A stretch of 64,000 bases of DNA from Rhynchopus euleeides (lineage: Eukaryota > Euglenozoa > Diplonemea > Diplonemida > Diplonemidae): the NCBI GenBank assembly GCA_963210315.1, contig OY723288.1, positions 186,001-250,000 of the forward strand. The letters run 5' to 3'. Shown here one piece after another: positions 17,588 through 29,760 of the stretch. Every line of letters starts with the position of its first letter. Position 1 is the stretch's first letter. The notes under the pieces were generated by a model that had not been told where the DNA came from, did no database searches, and saw only the letters and a list, made by a program, of their open reading frames with translations. The position numbers and the translations under genes are program-made.

Positions 17588-19725
17588 TGGGATAGAGAGA
17601 GCGGGAGCAAGAGGGCAGGCTGGGGAAGCACCTGTGGTTGTGGGTGGCGTGTGTCTGGCGGGGGGGTGAGCGTCGTGTGGTATCCGCTGTGGGTGATGTG
17701 TGTGTGCAGCAGAAGGGGGTGGGGGGATGTCGGGGAAGTGCGCATGGGTTCTCAAAAGACAACGCAATGCACAGCCTGGACTCTCTCTGCCTTCTCTGCA
17801 TCGCTTCCTCCTCACTTGCCAACCCTCGCATGCGCCCGGTGCCGATGTCCCACTCAAAAGTGGTGTGCAGTGCACGGTTCTCAGGCCACCCCAAAATCCG
17901 TCAAAAGGTCCGGGTGTTGTTCGCACGCGCAGTGCGTTGCGGAAAACGCGCTGCGCGGCCCGACACTCCCCATGACCCTCCCGCTGTGACACGCAAGCTT
18001 GATTTTGGGGGGCGGGGGGAGTTTATTATTAAAACCGAGTGGGGGTCTTCGCTCCATCCGCCAAAAAAAACCAAAAAAAACCGGAAAAACCCCGTGAAAA
18101 AGTCGGAAAAAAAGAGTGTGGGGAGTTGGGTCCAGTTTAGCAAAGTGAGCATATTTTTCGAAAATTGAAAAATTGGGGACACCAAAAGTCCCCAGAAAAA
18201 TATTCGACTTGGCCCGCAGAGTAATTTTTTTTGGTGAAAAACGATTTCAACAGTTGTCCAACAGTTGCTGTACAAGACGGCACACCGTTCTCTGCGCATG
18301 GGCTGCTGCACGTGAATCATTTGGATGTCCGAGGGGCTATCGGAACGAGGAGGGCCACGAGCCTGAACTACCCGCCAGCAGTGATCCCGTGCCAGGGCTG
18401 GCAGGGGGCCGCGGCCCCACCTCCCTTTTTCTGTAATTGTTTGGGAGGGTGGGCCGCCAGGGGTGGCATGGCCCTACCCTCGGCCCTACCTCCCGGGTCA
18501 GATTTTGGGACTTTGGGTTCGGCCTTGTGGCCGAGTTTTCATGCGCCGCAGCGTATGAAAACCCAACGGCATGCTGGGGGCTTGATGGTGTTCATCGAAG
18601 CGCACCTCATCATGCCCCAAGCGAAGGACCATCCCCGCCTGGAATGTGCAACAGCACCAACCGGTGTGGGGACTAGCCTTCGAAGACTTTCAGGATGTTC
18701 ACTACCGTGGCGGCGGCTGGGGGGCTGGATTCCTGATTTTTGATCGAGCAGGACGACCAAAGGCAGCAACATCCGGTGCCTCTCGAATTGGGTGAAAATG
18801 TTCTGTGGCCGTGCATTCGATCCTGTTTGCATCATACCACGGGAAGTCGGGGCGGGGTTGGGCTGCACTTTTTTTCTCGCGAGCTCGGCCACCCTGTGCC
18901 CGACTTCTTTTTTGGTTTGCCCGACCCCCAGCGAGATCACTGGCAGCCAGACCTTGTTCAACATAAACAGCAGACAAGAGAGCAGAATGGAGTGTGGGGC
19001 AGCTGCCGTGCTCCCACACATAAACATCGCACCTCTCGCGCTGCCTGCACGAAAGGGACGGGTAACCTGCAGGTCACCCACAGCAGCCTACTGCCTACGT
19101 TCTATACAAGATCAGCGCCGACCACACGAAAGGCTGTTCGACCTGCGGCGCAACAACAAGCTCCGGTGGGAACAGAACTGAGCGGCAACAGGATGCAATG
19201 CAGGCCCACATCCGTTGCCCTGCGGCAAGAGCAGTCACATCGATATCGTTGACAGGGCCTGCCCACTGGTGTGTGACGGGGTGACCTACAGATGGTGACC
19301 TGGCCCACGGCAGAACACCTGGGTCGGGGGATGGCTGCGACTGGGCATTACCTAACTCTTCATGATGCAGGACTGCGGACAAATGGTCCAAGAGAGCAAG
19401 TATGGCTCCCGCTCAGCTCTCACTGAAGTTGAACCAGATGCAAGTGGCGGGAGGAGGAGGGGGTCCCGGGGGAGGACACACCGGCCGGCAACCCACGAGG
19501 ACTGGCCCGTCCCAGTCGACAGAAGAACAAAGCAGGAACACGGACTCACATGAAACGACATACTGAAGTGTGGGAGGAGGAGGCGAGCACAAAAGGGCGT
19601 CGGCTACCGCACGCCCTTTGGCCGCAGCCGACGACGACCGAACCGGCCACCGGCCGGGAGGTGCGTGTGGCGTGGGGGGCGAAGCCCCCCACGCAAGGGG
19701 GGTCCGGGGGGCGAAGCCCCCCGGA
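17588..19725. other. Intergenic, no gene seen
   Basis: Probably holds the vWA 5' UTR at its left. 18000-18240 is A- and T-rich with CCAAAAAAAACC runs. A short GGGGGGCGAAGCCCCCC inverted repeat lies near 19680-19722. No coding region could be supported. Confidence 0.4.
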
Positions 19726-21222
19726 AAAAAATTTGGGGTTTTTTGGCCTATTTTTGGCCATTTTCCGCTGCATTTGTTTGATTTTGGGTCGGGAAAGGTA
19801 TGGCCAGGAAGTGGGAAAAATTGAGGAAAAAGTCGGAAATTTTCAGGTTTGCCCATATAAACCATGGGTCACAGATTCCGATTTTTGGGTCAGACTCCAA
19901 GTTTGACACAAGGGAAAATAGGCAAAAATTTTCACCTATTTTTGGTCACCTAAGGGGGGGGCTTCGCTCCGGGTCACTGACCCAAGCTGACCCAGATTGA
20001 CCCGGAGCGAAGCCCCCCATTTTCCTAAGGTGAAAAACCCCAGGGTGACCCAAATTGACCCGGAGCGAAGACCCCCATGTTCGTTCCCATAGGAAAAAAT
20101 TTGGGGTTTTTTGGCCTATTTTTGGCCATTTTCCGCTGCATTTGTTTGATTTTGGGTCGGGAAAGGTATGGCCAGGAAGTGGGAAAAATTGAGGAAAAAG
20201 TCGGAAATTTTCAGGTTTGCCCATATAAACCATGGGTCACAGATTCCGATTTTTGGGTCAGACTCCAAGTTTGACACAAGGGAAAATAGGCAAAAATTTT
20301 CACCTATTTTTGGTCACCTAAGGGGGGGGGCTTCGCTCCGGGTCACTGACCCAAGCTGACCCAGATTGACCCGGAGCGAAGCCCCCCATTTTCCTAAGGT
20401 GAAAAACCCCAGGGTGACCCAAATTGACCCAAGTTGACCCAAATTGACCCGGAGCGAAGACCCCCATGTTCGTTCCCATAGGAAAAAATTTGGGGTTTTT
20501 TGGCCTATTTTTGGCCATTTTCCGCTGCATTTGTTTGATTTTGGGTCGGGAAAGGTATGGCCAGGAAGTGGGAAAAATTGAGGAAAAAGTCGGAAATTTT
20601 CAGGTTTGCCCATATAAACCATGGGTCACAGATTCCGATTTTTGGGTCAGACTCCAAGTTTGACACAAGGGAAAATAGGCAAAAATTTTCACCTATTTTT
20701 GGTCACCTAAGGGGGGGGCTTCGCTCCGGGTCACTGACCCAAGCTGACCCAGATTGACCCGGAGCGAAGCCCCCCATTTTCCTAAGGTGAAAAACCCCAG
20801 GGTGACCCAAATTGACCCGGAGCGAAGACCCCCATGTTCGTTCCCATAGGAAAAAATTTGGGGTTTTTTGGCCTATTTTTGGCCATTTTCCGCTGCATTT
20901 GTTTGATTTTGGGTCGGGAAAGGTATGGCCAGGAAGTGGGAAAAATTGAGGAAAAAGTCGGAAATTTTCAGGTTTGCCCATATAAACCATGGGTCACAGA
21001 TTCCGATTTTTGGGTCAGACTCCAAGTTTGACACAAGGGAAAATAGGCAAAAATTTTCACCTATTTTTGGTCACCTAAGGGGGGGGGCTTCGCTCCGGGT
21101 CACTGACCCAAGCTGACCCAGATTGACCCGGAGCGAAGCCCCCCATTTTCCTAAGGTGAAAAACCCCAGGGTGACCCAAATTGACCCAAGTTGACCCAAA
21201 TTGACCCGGAGCGAAGACCCCC
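19726..21222. repeat. Satellite of four units, alternating 368 and 389 bp
   Basis: The marker ATGGCCAGGAAGTGGG occurs at 19800, 20168, 20557 and 20925, giving spacings of 368, 389 and 368. Short and long units alternate; most of the difference is two extra 10-bp TGACCCAAAT-type units, the rest a one-base change in a G run. Each unit carries a long hairpin (for example 19956-20018). Frames inside the units are repeat translations, not genes. Confidence 0.9.
19956..20018. repeat. 21-bp perfect hairpin within the satellite unit
   Basis: Left and right arms contain GGGGGGCTTCGCTCCGGGTC and its inverse, separated by a 21-nt loop of TGACCC-type repeats. The same hairpin recurs in the other three units. 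Confidence 0.85.
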
Positions 21223-22314
21223 AGTAATCTCAAGAGAGAAAGAGGGTCGACGAGAAGGTGGTATTCCTTCCAACGCAAGCAGAGCACCGTACAGCCTGCC
21301 GGGGGCGTGTGGGGTGTTCAAGGTGCCGCACGGTGGGATGGTTTCTTGAGTTGGCTGTGCCGAACTGTGAAGAAATAATCTGGAGGTGCAAATCTGAAGG
21401 AAAGGGGCGAGAGCCTAATGGGCTGAACACGAAAGCACCCCCTCCCCCGCATTGCTGCCTTGCTGACAAGATATTTTGCACTGGCAGTGTAGTTCTTGCG
21501 TTACGCAGCAGCAGAACGCCCCGAATAATTCGGCAGTCGGTGCTCCGCTGGATCGAAATGACAGCAAAACGTAACAAACCGAGGGAGCGGGGGTGGGGGG
21601 GCTTCGCGATGAAATGGCTGCAGAAAAGGCGGACCGAGATTTAACAGGCTCAACACAGAGAACGAAGGACCCAGTGTGGACCACTGAGATATACTAAGTG
21701 GGCTATTTGCCTGTTCCCTCAGGCACCTCGGGAGAGCTGTCACCCCCTCGGCCTCCGCTTGGGGGGGGGGGGGGTTACATTCTCCAACGGCCACTCCGTA
21801 CAGAGGGGGTGGTGATATTCTTCAACGGTCACCCTGTGTAGAGGCAGGGTAATCATATCACGCCCCCTCGGCCCTGGGCCCCGAGGGGGGGTGGCACTCT
21901 CTCGGGGAACCCTCGGTGTCGGAGAAAACGAATAATGGCGTCAACACCTGGTGTGGCAGGTGGGTGGCAGGGGGGGGTGCGCATGGCCATGAGCATCCAG
22001 CCGCAACACATCACCACCTACACACCCATATCTAAAAGGCGGCTATTTTTTTTAACGCCATCAGAAGCCACTACGTCATCACAGCAGGGCCTGGATACAC
22101 AACAACAACAACAACAGCAACAACCCCTCGTTCTTTTCATTGAATAACGACGTGTCTATGTTATCTCTAAGGACAGCACCCACACCCAACCCTGTCCCAA
22201 CCTTCCGCATTGCTCGTGTGATACGAACTCTCCCCCTCTTCTGTGGGGGCACACAAACGGGGTGACACGCCGCCCCAACCCACCCACCCCCACCCTCTTC
22301 AGACACCCTCCTCT
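21223..22314. other. Intergenic, no gene seen
   Basis: Contains a CAA-repeat microsatellite near 22100-22120 and several G runs. It probably includes the 3' flank of the polycystin gene. Confidence 0.35.
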
Positions 22315-25300
22315 CTACAGAAGAGGCTTCCCTGAACTGGACCCATGGGCGGTGTGCGGCGAGCCTGGGAAGGCAGATCCAGACACGGTCTTGGCGTGCC
22401 CCTCGTGGTTTGAAAAGCCTCTCTGCTTTGCTGGGGGGCGTGGAGGCACGCCGTCGTCGTCGCTGCTGCTGCCTTGCGACAGGCCGCCAAGCAGGGCGCG
22501 CCGTGTCTTCGCCATAGGGCTGTGATCGGCAGGGTCGTGGTCGGAGGATTCAGACGAAGACGACAGGTCGACCAACTCCTTCCCGATCCCGCCAAACCCA
22601 CGCCCGCCCCGCCGGTTCACATCGCGTGCTATGAACTTGAGGTAGTGATGCATCGTGACAAACAGCGAGCATGCGGCATGCTTGTTCCACTCCCCATTCT
22701 CATACGTCCCCCCAGGCCCACACAGCATGTTGTGAATGTCCGACAGCCTGTCCTCCATAGGCAGGTCGAACCGGGTGTACGAGCTGACGCTCCGCTGCCA
22801 GTGGTGGTGGTACTCCAGGAGGTCCCGCCACAGCACAGACTCCGCCACCCCTAGCTGCATGCAGGGTATTTTGATCAGCATCCGCTCATACGACACCAGG
22901 GTGTGCCACCCGCCCAGCTGCCTCTTGAGGAATGACAGGACAGACTCAACACGGTACTGCGCTGACCCGCCCAGCCCCACAGACACCGGCACCGTGTCGC
23001 GCTCGGAGCGTGAGGTGACAGAGATGCGCGGGTCAGCTGCGTATTCGAGTTGGATCAGGCAGATGGCGGCACGGACAATCTCGTCGGGTGTCCCCCGTTC
23101 CAACCGGTAGAACAGATGGAGGTAGTCCTTCCAGAAGACGCGGGGGTTGCCGCGCTTGGTGGCGTCGGAGTGACAGCATAGGTGCATCTTGAGCTCCCGG
23201 GTCAGCGAGGATGCACCCAGCGCCGTCCGCATCGACTGCGGGGGCAGGGAGACTGCAGGGTCGTGGCGTGCCTTCTGGACAAACTCCTTGGACTCCCAGT
23301 TGGAGTTTTTCACGTCGGCATATGCGTCGGTCAGCACCGCGATGATAAGGTTGAACAGGACCACCACACAGCACACCACAAACCCGACCATGAACATCGG
23401 GGAGAAGACACGCCGCGACTCGCGCATCTCTTCGTAGTTAAAGTCGCCTATCAGAGCACGGCTCAACGTGGAGAATGTTGTGAACAGATCGCGGTAGGAC
23501 ACCAAGACATGCCCATACACAATGTGCCCCGCGAGACTGAAGGCGAGGAAGACGATGAAAAAGATGACTATGATCGCGAGGATGTCGAAGAAAGCGGTGT
23601 GGAGTGTCCGGAGGAAGACGTTGATGTTGTTGTTCAGGCGCAGGAAGTAGAACACCCTGCCGTAGGTCAGCAGCGCGTTGATGGCGTCGAGGATCGACAT
23701 GAAGTGCACCAGAGACGACAGGGAGTCGTACTCCTGCGGGAAGGAGTCGAGGCATATGATGCTCGCGTTGGTCAGCCCCCGGTTCATATACTCAAACCGG
23801 ATGGACGTCGTGACGATGAACACCATGTAGTTCGCCATGTCGTAGAGGAACCAGGGGTGCTCCACCAGCACCCTGTAGTAGCTCTTGAAAATGCCAAAAC
23901 CGGTTGCAACGTGTTTGCGGTAGACGCGCATCCCCAGCCGCTTCACAAACCAGATGATGAACATGAAGAGCGTCACGAAGTAGATACAGAGGAAGAAGCT
24001 CCAGACAAAGGGATGCGTCCTCCAGTCGAACAGGCGGAACGGCCTGGACACGGCTGTGGGGATGAGGGCGCCCCCTGCCGAGAACTCTACGGCAAACTCA
24101 AACCGGGTGAACAGCCGCAGGTTCGTGTTGTAGGTGAAGAAGGTGGCGATGATGAGCCGGGTCTGGTCGTCTATCCACTGCCCCTGCTTCAGCATCGACA
24201 GCTTCTCCGCCACCTCCGTCTTGTTTGCCCCGAAGGCCAGCACCTCTGCGTATCCGCCGCAGTCATACCCCAATACAAACTGCTGCGTCTTCCCCAGGTA
24301 GGTACCGTATACGTAAATATTATGGAACGTAAATATTATGGAACGGGCCCATTTTTGGCCGGTCCGTTCCATAATATTTACGTTCCAAAATATTTACAGG
24401 GCCAGTTGGGCCACTCGGTGGTGAGGACGGCTTGCGTCAGGAATCGCGCGAAAAGTGCACGAGTAGGTCTCGTCAGGGACTCTGTACGCTGTCCGATCAC
24501 CTGGTCCAAGTCCCCGAGTCGCAGAAAGCCCTGTAAATATTATGGAACGAAAAAAATCTGGAACGCCAACCCACCAGCGTTCCATAATATTTACGTTCCA
24601 TAATATTTACGTTCCATAATATTTACGTTCCAAAATATTTACGTATACGGTATCTAGCAACGAACCATTCAGGAAGGCACAGGTCCCGTAGGTCCATGGA
24701 CCCTGTATGGTGATATTTCTCTCCACACCGAAGCGGTCCGACCAGGCCCTCGGTGAGCCGTCGTTTGTCGTTGCGTTGTAGTCCTGTGTCTCCTCAGAGC
24801 CGTCTTGCCAGTCTGGGAAACACTTTTCCTCGTTGAACTCCGACACACGCAGGTTGTGCGCGTCCGACCCCACAGGGGCGCACATGTCAGCCCCATTCTC
24901 AAACAGGTGCTGCTGCCCCTCGCACGTATCCAGCCTGACTCGTTTCTGCCTAAACTTCAGAGCTCCAATCGGCGCGTTGGAGAACTGCAGCCTGTTCGCA
25001 CCTCTGTTGTCATTCCAGAACCCGGTGACCAGGGGCCCCTCCGCCCACTCCCAGAACTCGTCGAGCGACCCGATGTCCCAGAAGACCTTTTTGAAATAGG
25101 CCCCCCCGGAGTTGTCCTCAAAATACTCCTCATCCAGGAAGAGGTCCGACACCCCTTCGTGCACCCAGGCGCTGTTCCGCAGCCCCTTGTCGCTGATGAT
25201 GAAGAACGTAAACAGCAGCAGGAAGGGCAGGTAAATCACAAGCCCGATCTGATCATTCGCCCTCCGATGCTGATTCTCCGTGAACGTGATGGGGAACGAG

Positions 25301-26622
25301 CTGTCCGTCCCGATATCCGGATCGAGGGTGCAGTACTGCAGCACAAGCGCAGTGTCCACAGTGGGCGGGTCGTGTCCCATGGAGTCCGCCACCTCGAAGA
25401 CCAGCTGCCGCTGCTTTGTGGAGAGTTCGAGGCCCGCCCTCCTGGTGTCCTCATCGAATGCCTCGTGCGAGATGTAGGGCGTCTTCCTCCACATCCTGGC
25501 GAGCGACCTGCTGATGTCGGCATTCACATTCAGCCCCAGGGCACGCAGCAGCGCGCTCTGCGTCTCCTTCAGCACCTCATCCCACAGCTCCCGCTTCCAA
25601 TAGGGCACGACGACACGCCCACCCCCTTCAGAGAAGATGTGTTTTGGCGCGGTGCACGCAGTCCCTCGCCCCGCGAGGGGAGCCTGGGCAAACCGGGTGA
25701 GCTCGTCAGCGCTGATCGTGCCATCGCTGTCGAAGTCGAAGAAGTGGAAAACGCGTTGGATGAGCGCCGCACGCGCCGCCCCCGCATCGGCCAGGACCTG
25801 CACGCCAGCAGGGGGTGTCAGCGTGGCCTTCGCATCGCGCCCCACCCCCTCCCCCAGCCTGAAGATGCCTTCGAACAGCAGGGTGAATGCGTTTAGGTCC
25901 ACCACAGCCCCCTGCTGGTCGACGAAGTGCGAGAGGAATCTGCCGCGCTTCAGCTGCACGGCGGACAGCGCCTTGATCAGGCTGTAATGCGGCGTCTCCG
26001 TCTCCGACCCGGTGAGGGCGCGCACAGCATGCTGCCTTCTCCGCCCGATGGTGTGGCGCCGACGGGGTGGAAAGCCTGCCGGGCCTACACCCTCCCTGCC
26101 GCCTTGCTGCCCCTGGGTGTGGAAGGCAGCATGCAGGTCCAGAGGGTTGCCTGCAGGGTGGTGCCCTCTCGCCTGAGCTGGCGGCGGCGGCGGCGGAGGG
26201 GAGCTGCCGGTGCGGCTCGAGGCAGGAGCGTCGGATTGGTGGCGGGCCCCGCTCTGCAGCCGTGGCTGCATGCGCGGCATGTCCTGCTGCTCCTTCTCCA
26301 GCCCGTCGTCAGGCGGTGTGGCGGGGAACGACGGTGCGGCATACATAGGGCTGTGCAGGTGGCCCTCAGGCCTGGGAGGGGGTGGCGACTGGTGGTGGTG
26401 GCTGCCGAGGGGGCTGCTGGCCAGGCTCGACACAGGCATGCCGGGAGACCCCTGGTGCCCGCTGCGCGGGCGCATCATGTTGGCGGGCATGCCCTTTGTC
26501 ACGGAGCTGTCGTCGGCCCACTCCACCACATACCGGTACCCCGGCAGGCGCTGGATAATGCGTGCATCGTAGTAAATTCCCTCAAACTCAGCTTCAACCT
26601 CGTCTCCCACGCGCCAGCTCAT
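22315..26622 (-). CDS. Polycystin-2/TRPP-like cation channel, interrupted by a MITE
   Basis: Read from the ATG at 26622. Residues 3-50 form a Tudor-like fold (VGDEVEAEFEG...YRYVVEWADDS), followed by a disordered His/Pro/Gln region. An EF-hand (DFDSDGTISADEL) sits near residue 295 and the first membrane helix near 457-477. The large extracellular polycystin domain follows (GYDCGGYA, WIDDQTR, FSAGGALIP), then five more helices and the pore (RALIGDFNYEEM, FNLIIAVLTDAYADVK). The domain order and pore match polycystin-2, so this is probably a calcium-permeable channel. A 346-bp element at 24305-24650 with TA duplication splits the gene inside the extracellular domain and adds an in-frame stop. Removing the element and one TA leaves one 1319-codon frame. 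The C-terminal tail is Ser/Asp-rich. Whether the allele still works depends on splicing of the insertion. Confidence 0.85.
24305..24650. mobile_element. TA-flanked MITE, copy 2, inside the channel gene
   Basis: 346 bp with ends CCGTATACGTAAATATT and its inverse, flanked by TA at 24303-24304 and 24651-24652. It is closely similar to 5844-7186 with that copy's nested insertion removed. No coding capacity. The size plus TA is exactly 116 codons, so it keeps the frame but brings stop codons. Confidence 0.9.
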
Positions 26623-27906
26623 CGGCGGGGGGGTAGCAGGGCCTGTACAGCCCTAACAGCAGCAGGCGCGGTGGAGGAGCATGCCTCGGTGGCTGTGTGG
26701 GTTCAAACCGAGAGAGATGGGGGGAGAGGGGGAGGATGTGTGTGTGTGTGAGGCCCTTCTGTGTAGAGCAGAGGCGAAGCCTGCACGTCCTGTGTGTGGG
26801 GAGGGCATGGGGGTGGTGGGGGCTTGCAGAGGAGGGTGTGGCAGCCTCGAGGTGGTGTGTTGCGTGAAGCATGTGTGCGCCAAATCTTGGGGCGGGTGGG
26901 TGGGTGGCGGTGACGTCGCTGGGGGGAGGGGAGGGGAGGGGAGGGGGGCGTTGCAGGCATCTTTTCTCGATTTCATTCGATTTCATCCGACCGAAGGAGG
27001 GTGGGTGCGACGGGGTTGCGCGCGCCGCACCACAGAGGAGACACAACGGGCGGGTCCACACCGCAGCCGCCGCCCACCGCCCAACCCGCCATTCGGTGCA
27101 TTTTGCACCAGGCAGCGGGAGGGGCAACGCAGGTGGCAGTGCAATTGTGTGCCCCCAGCCGTACGTCGTTTCACTTCTGATTCTGGTTCTGATTCCTCAA
27201 GGAATTCGGGTTCTTTTTGTTGATATGAGACCTGCAAACCCGTTGTGTGCACCGGGATCAATACTTTTCTGATGGCAACCACCGGCCTGACCGCGAAGGC
27301 GGTCGGACAGTGCGCCGTGTCCGCAACCCCAACACACGCGCCACACCCAGACCAGCTTTGGAGAGCTAAGATGCTTGTCTGATGTTTGGGTGTGTGCTGG
27401 GGCCGCGTTAGGATATTGGAAGGTGGAATGCAGGCAGGAAGTGGTGAAGGCTGACCACGCACCAGGGATACTTGAGTCCTGGAGTATACGGTTGGCTTTG
27501 AAAACCAGAAAAGAGGGAGGCAGGGAGGGCGGGTGAATGAAATGAACCCTTGGAATAGGTGCCGCTGAAGGCACGCAAGAGCAACCGCAAAAGCAAAATC
27601 AAAAGCAAGAGAAAGAGAAAAAGCAAAGGCAGAAGCAAACCGGTGGCAACAACAATAAAGAGGGACTGTGGCGGCACGAGGCACCCAGCCCGTGGGCAGC
27701 AGTGCACCACGCGCACGCGCACATTTTTCGTACCTCTTGGTGCAATGGGGGGGTTGGTGGTATGAAGTGGGTCGACGCTGCGTGTGTGTGCGTCTTATTA
27801 TACTGCATTTGAAACACCTGCATAGACACGAGACAAGACAGGGTAAGACAAGATGAGATCAGATAAGACAAGAGCCCTCCAGCACAGCCGCGCCACCGCG
27901 GCACCC
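26623..27906. other. Intergenic, no gene seen
   Basis: G-rich runs and microsatellite-like stretches, with a Lys/Arg-codon-rich patch near 27560-27650 that is low complexity. It probably includes the promoter of the channel gene and the 3' flank of the next gene. Confidence 0.35.
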
Positions 27907-29760
27907 TCACATGGGGCGGAGGTTCGACTTCGGCACAACCTCGCGCACGCCGCCAGGCTTGCGCCACTCCAGCTTCAGGATGGCCGCCCCGTGGTTCTCG
28001 AAGAAGCGCACCTCGATGCGGTGCATCCCGCGCGACAGGTACAGCGAGCGCGACCGGGTGCGGCGCCCGTGCCTCCCGCCGTTGTCGACCCGCAGCTGCC
28101 CGTCGACGTACAGCTGCGACCCGTCGTCCGAGGTCAGGTACAGCGTGTGGGTCCCCGACACGTCTACCTGCAGCAGCCCCGTGTGCCTGCTGGCGAAGTT
28201 GTCCTTAAAGCCCAGGGCCTCCCACTCTGCGTTGCCGAAGTCGACCACCTCGCTCGTGGTGCGCAGCACAGGGCGCGCCGACCCGTAGTCAGGGAAGTTC
28301 CTCATGAGCGTGGCCTCGTACACCTCGAGGGCCAGCCCAGCCCCGCTTGCAGGGGGCGGCAGCGGGGTCGGTGCTGGGGTTGCGCGCACAGGCGTGGGTG
28401 TGCGCGGCACGGGTGTGCGTGGCGTGGGTGTGCGCGGCGCGGGTGTGCGCGGAGTGGGTGTGCGCGGCATGGGTGTCGCCGCAGGGCGGGAGGAGACACG
28501 CTCGATGAGGGCGCGGTAGCTGTAATGCTCGAAGCCGTAGAACGAGTCGGGCACCGCAGACACCACCAGGTACACCTCGCAGTCCTGCAGCCCAGCCAGC
28601 ACCAGCTCCCCCGCACGCCTGTCCGGCATTCCCACGGCGTGGTACGTGTTCTGCCCGTCCTTCCGCACCAGCACACGCCCCTCGAACGCCGCGGCCCGCC
28701 CCTCAGACCCGGCGGCGTCCCCCTCCACGCGGAAGCGGTACCCCGACGCAGACCCCCCGACCTGCATCTTGTACACGTTGAAGGACCACCCGCGTGTCAC
28801 GTACGTGCTGGACGGGCGCACCCACCCGCCCGTCCCGCTGCTGCTGTACTCTCCGATGTAGCGGTGGATGTCCGCCGCGTCCCCATACCGCTGCAGCTCA
28901 CTCCGCAGCGTGCGCACCTGCCCCGCCGTCAGGTACTCCCAGAAGACCGTGCGTGCCGTCCAGTCCGCGAACACGGTGCGCATCCTGTCCAGCCCGATCT
29001 CCTGCTTGAAGTACTGCTGCGGGTACAGCCACGTCCCCGCCCCGAACCCTGACGACATCACGCTCTCCGACACCCCGCCGTGCTCCGTCATGTAGTACAT
29101 CATCGCGTGCTTCCCGTACTGGTGCACGTAGCGCTGCCAGTTGCCCGGCTCCCCCTGCTCGTAGTTGAAGTACCTGCTGTGCCACATCGGCAGGTGCGGG
29201 AGTGCGGCAATCGCGTCTGCCTCCACAAATGCCCGGTCCTGCCCAGCCGTGCGTGTCGCCGCGTACCAGTTCGCGCTCGCCTCGATGTACCACCCGCTGT
29301 TGCCTCTGTACGCGAACCCCTGCGACGGGCTGTCGTACTGGCACACGTGGAACCCCTCGTGCAGCAGGCTCTGCTCGCCAGGCCGCCCGGGGTACGTGAC
29401 GTACGGGCGCCGAAACTTGTCGGTCCCCACACCCTGCCCGGTGCGCCCCGTCGCGTCCCCCTTGTGCGCCAGGTACACGTTCACGTACGACACGCTTGCA
29501 ACACGGTCCGACTTTTTCATCTTCAGCCGCCCCATGCAGTCCTCCCACACCCCGTCCAGCTGCTGCAGCACGTGCGCCGCGTCCTCGTTGTGGTCATACG
29601 ACTTGTCCCACCACACGGCCCACACCCCGCGCGTCTCCACCTTGCAGCGGCGCGTGTCGCAGAACTCCGACTCTATGATGAGCGCATCCCCGACCGCCCC
29701 GCACGAAAGCAGCAGCGCCACAACGGCCGCAGCCGGCCCCGCCCTTGCCATGATCCCCAT
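27907..29760 (-). CDS. Secreted HExxH protein with C-terminal PA14 domain
   Basis: 617 residues, intronless. An N-terminal signal peptide (ALLLSCGAVGDA) is followed by a domain of about 350 residues with HEGFHVCQYD near residue 130, an HExxH zinc-protease signature, and aromatic-rich flanks (NSGWYIEASANWYAA). This resembles the DUF6055-type proteins, which share an HExxH motif, but I place it there from the motif and layout only. Residues about 425-470 are a PRTPTP-type repeat linker, and the last 140 residues are a PA14 domain (SDDGSQLYVDGQ, RFFENHG), usually a glycan-binding module. A secreted or surface enzyme tethered to a carbohydrate is a fair inference. Proteolytic activity is not shown. 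Confidence 0.75.
   Translation of the reverse strand: MGIMARAGPAAAVVALLLSCGAVGDALIIESEFCDTRRCKVETRGVWAVWWDKSYDHNEDAAHVLQQLDGVWEDCMGRLKMKKSDRVASVSYVNVYLAHKGDATGRTGQGVGTDKFRRPYVTYPGRPGEQSLLHEGFHVCQYDSPSQGFAYRGNSGWYIEASANWYAATRTAGQDRAFVEADAIAALPHLPMWHSRYFNYEQGEPGNWQRYVHQYGKHAMMYYMTEHGGVSESVMSSGFGAGTWLYPQQYFKQEIGLDRMRTVFADWTARTVFWEYLTAGQVRTLRSELQRYGDAADIHRYIGEYSSSGTGGWVRPSSTYVTRGWSFNVYKMQVGGSASGYRFRVEGDAAGSEGRAAAFEGRVLVRKDGQNTYHAVGMPDRRAGELVLAGLQDCEVYLVVSAVPDSFYGFEHYSYRALIERVSSRPAATPMPRTPTPRTPAPRTPTPRTPVPRTPTPVRATPAPTPLPPPASGAGLALEVYEATLMRNFPDYGSARPVLRTTSEVVDFGNAEWEALGFKDNFASRHTGLLQVDVSGTHTLYLTSDDGSQLYVDGQLRVDNGGRHGRRTRSRSLYLSRGMHRIEVRFFENHGAAILKLEWRKPGGVREVVPKSNLRPM

Noticed and set aside
19727-21031. 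Repeated 63-118 residue frames in the satellite
   Set aside because: They recur with each unit on both strands and have no domain or start-site support; they are repeat translations.
22079-22306. Leu-run frame near the CAA microsatellite
   Set aside because: Direct translation of a simple repeat.
27559-27765. Lys/Arg-rich plus-strand frame
   Set aside because: Low-complexity AAAGCAAAG repeats, no start context and no domain.
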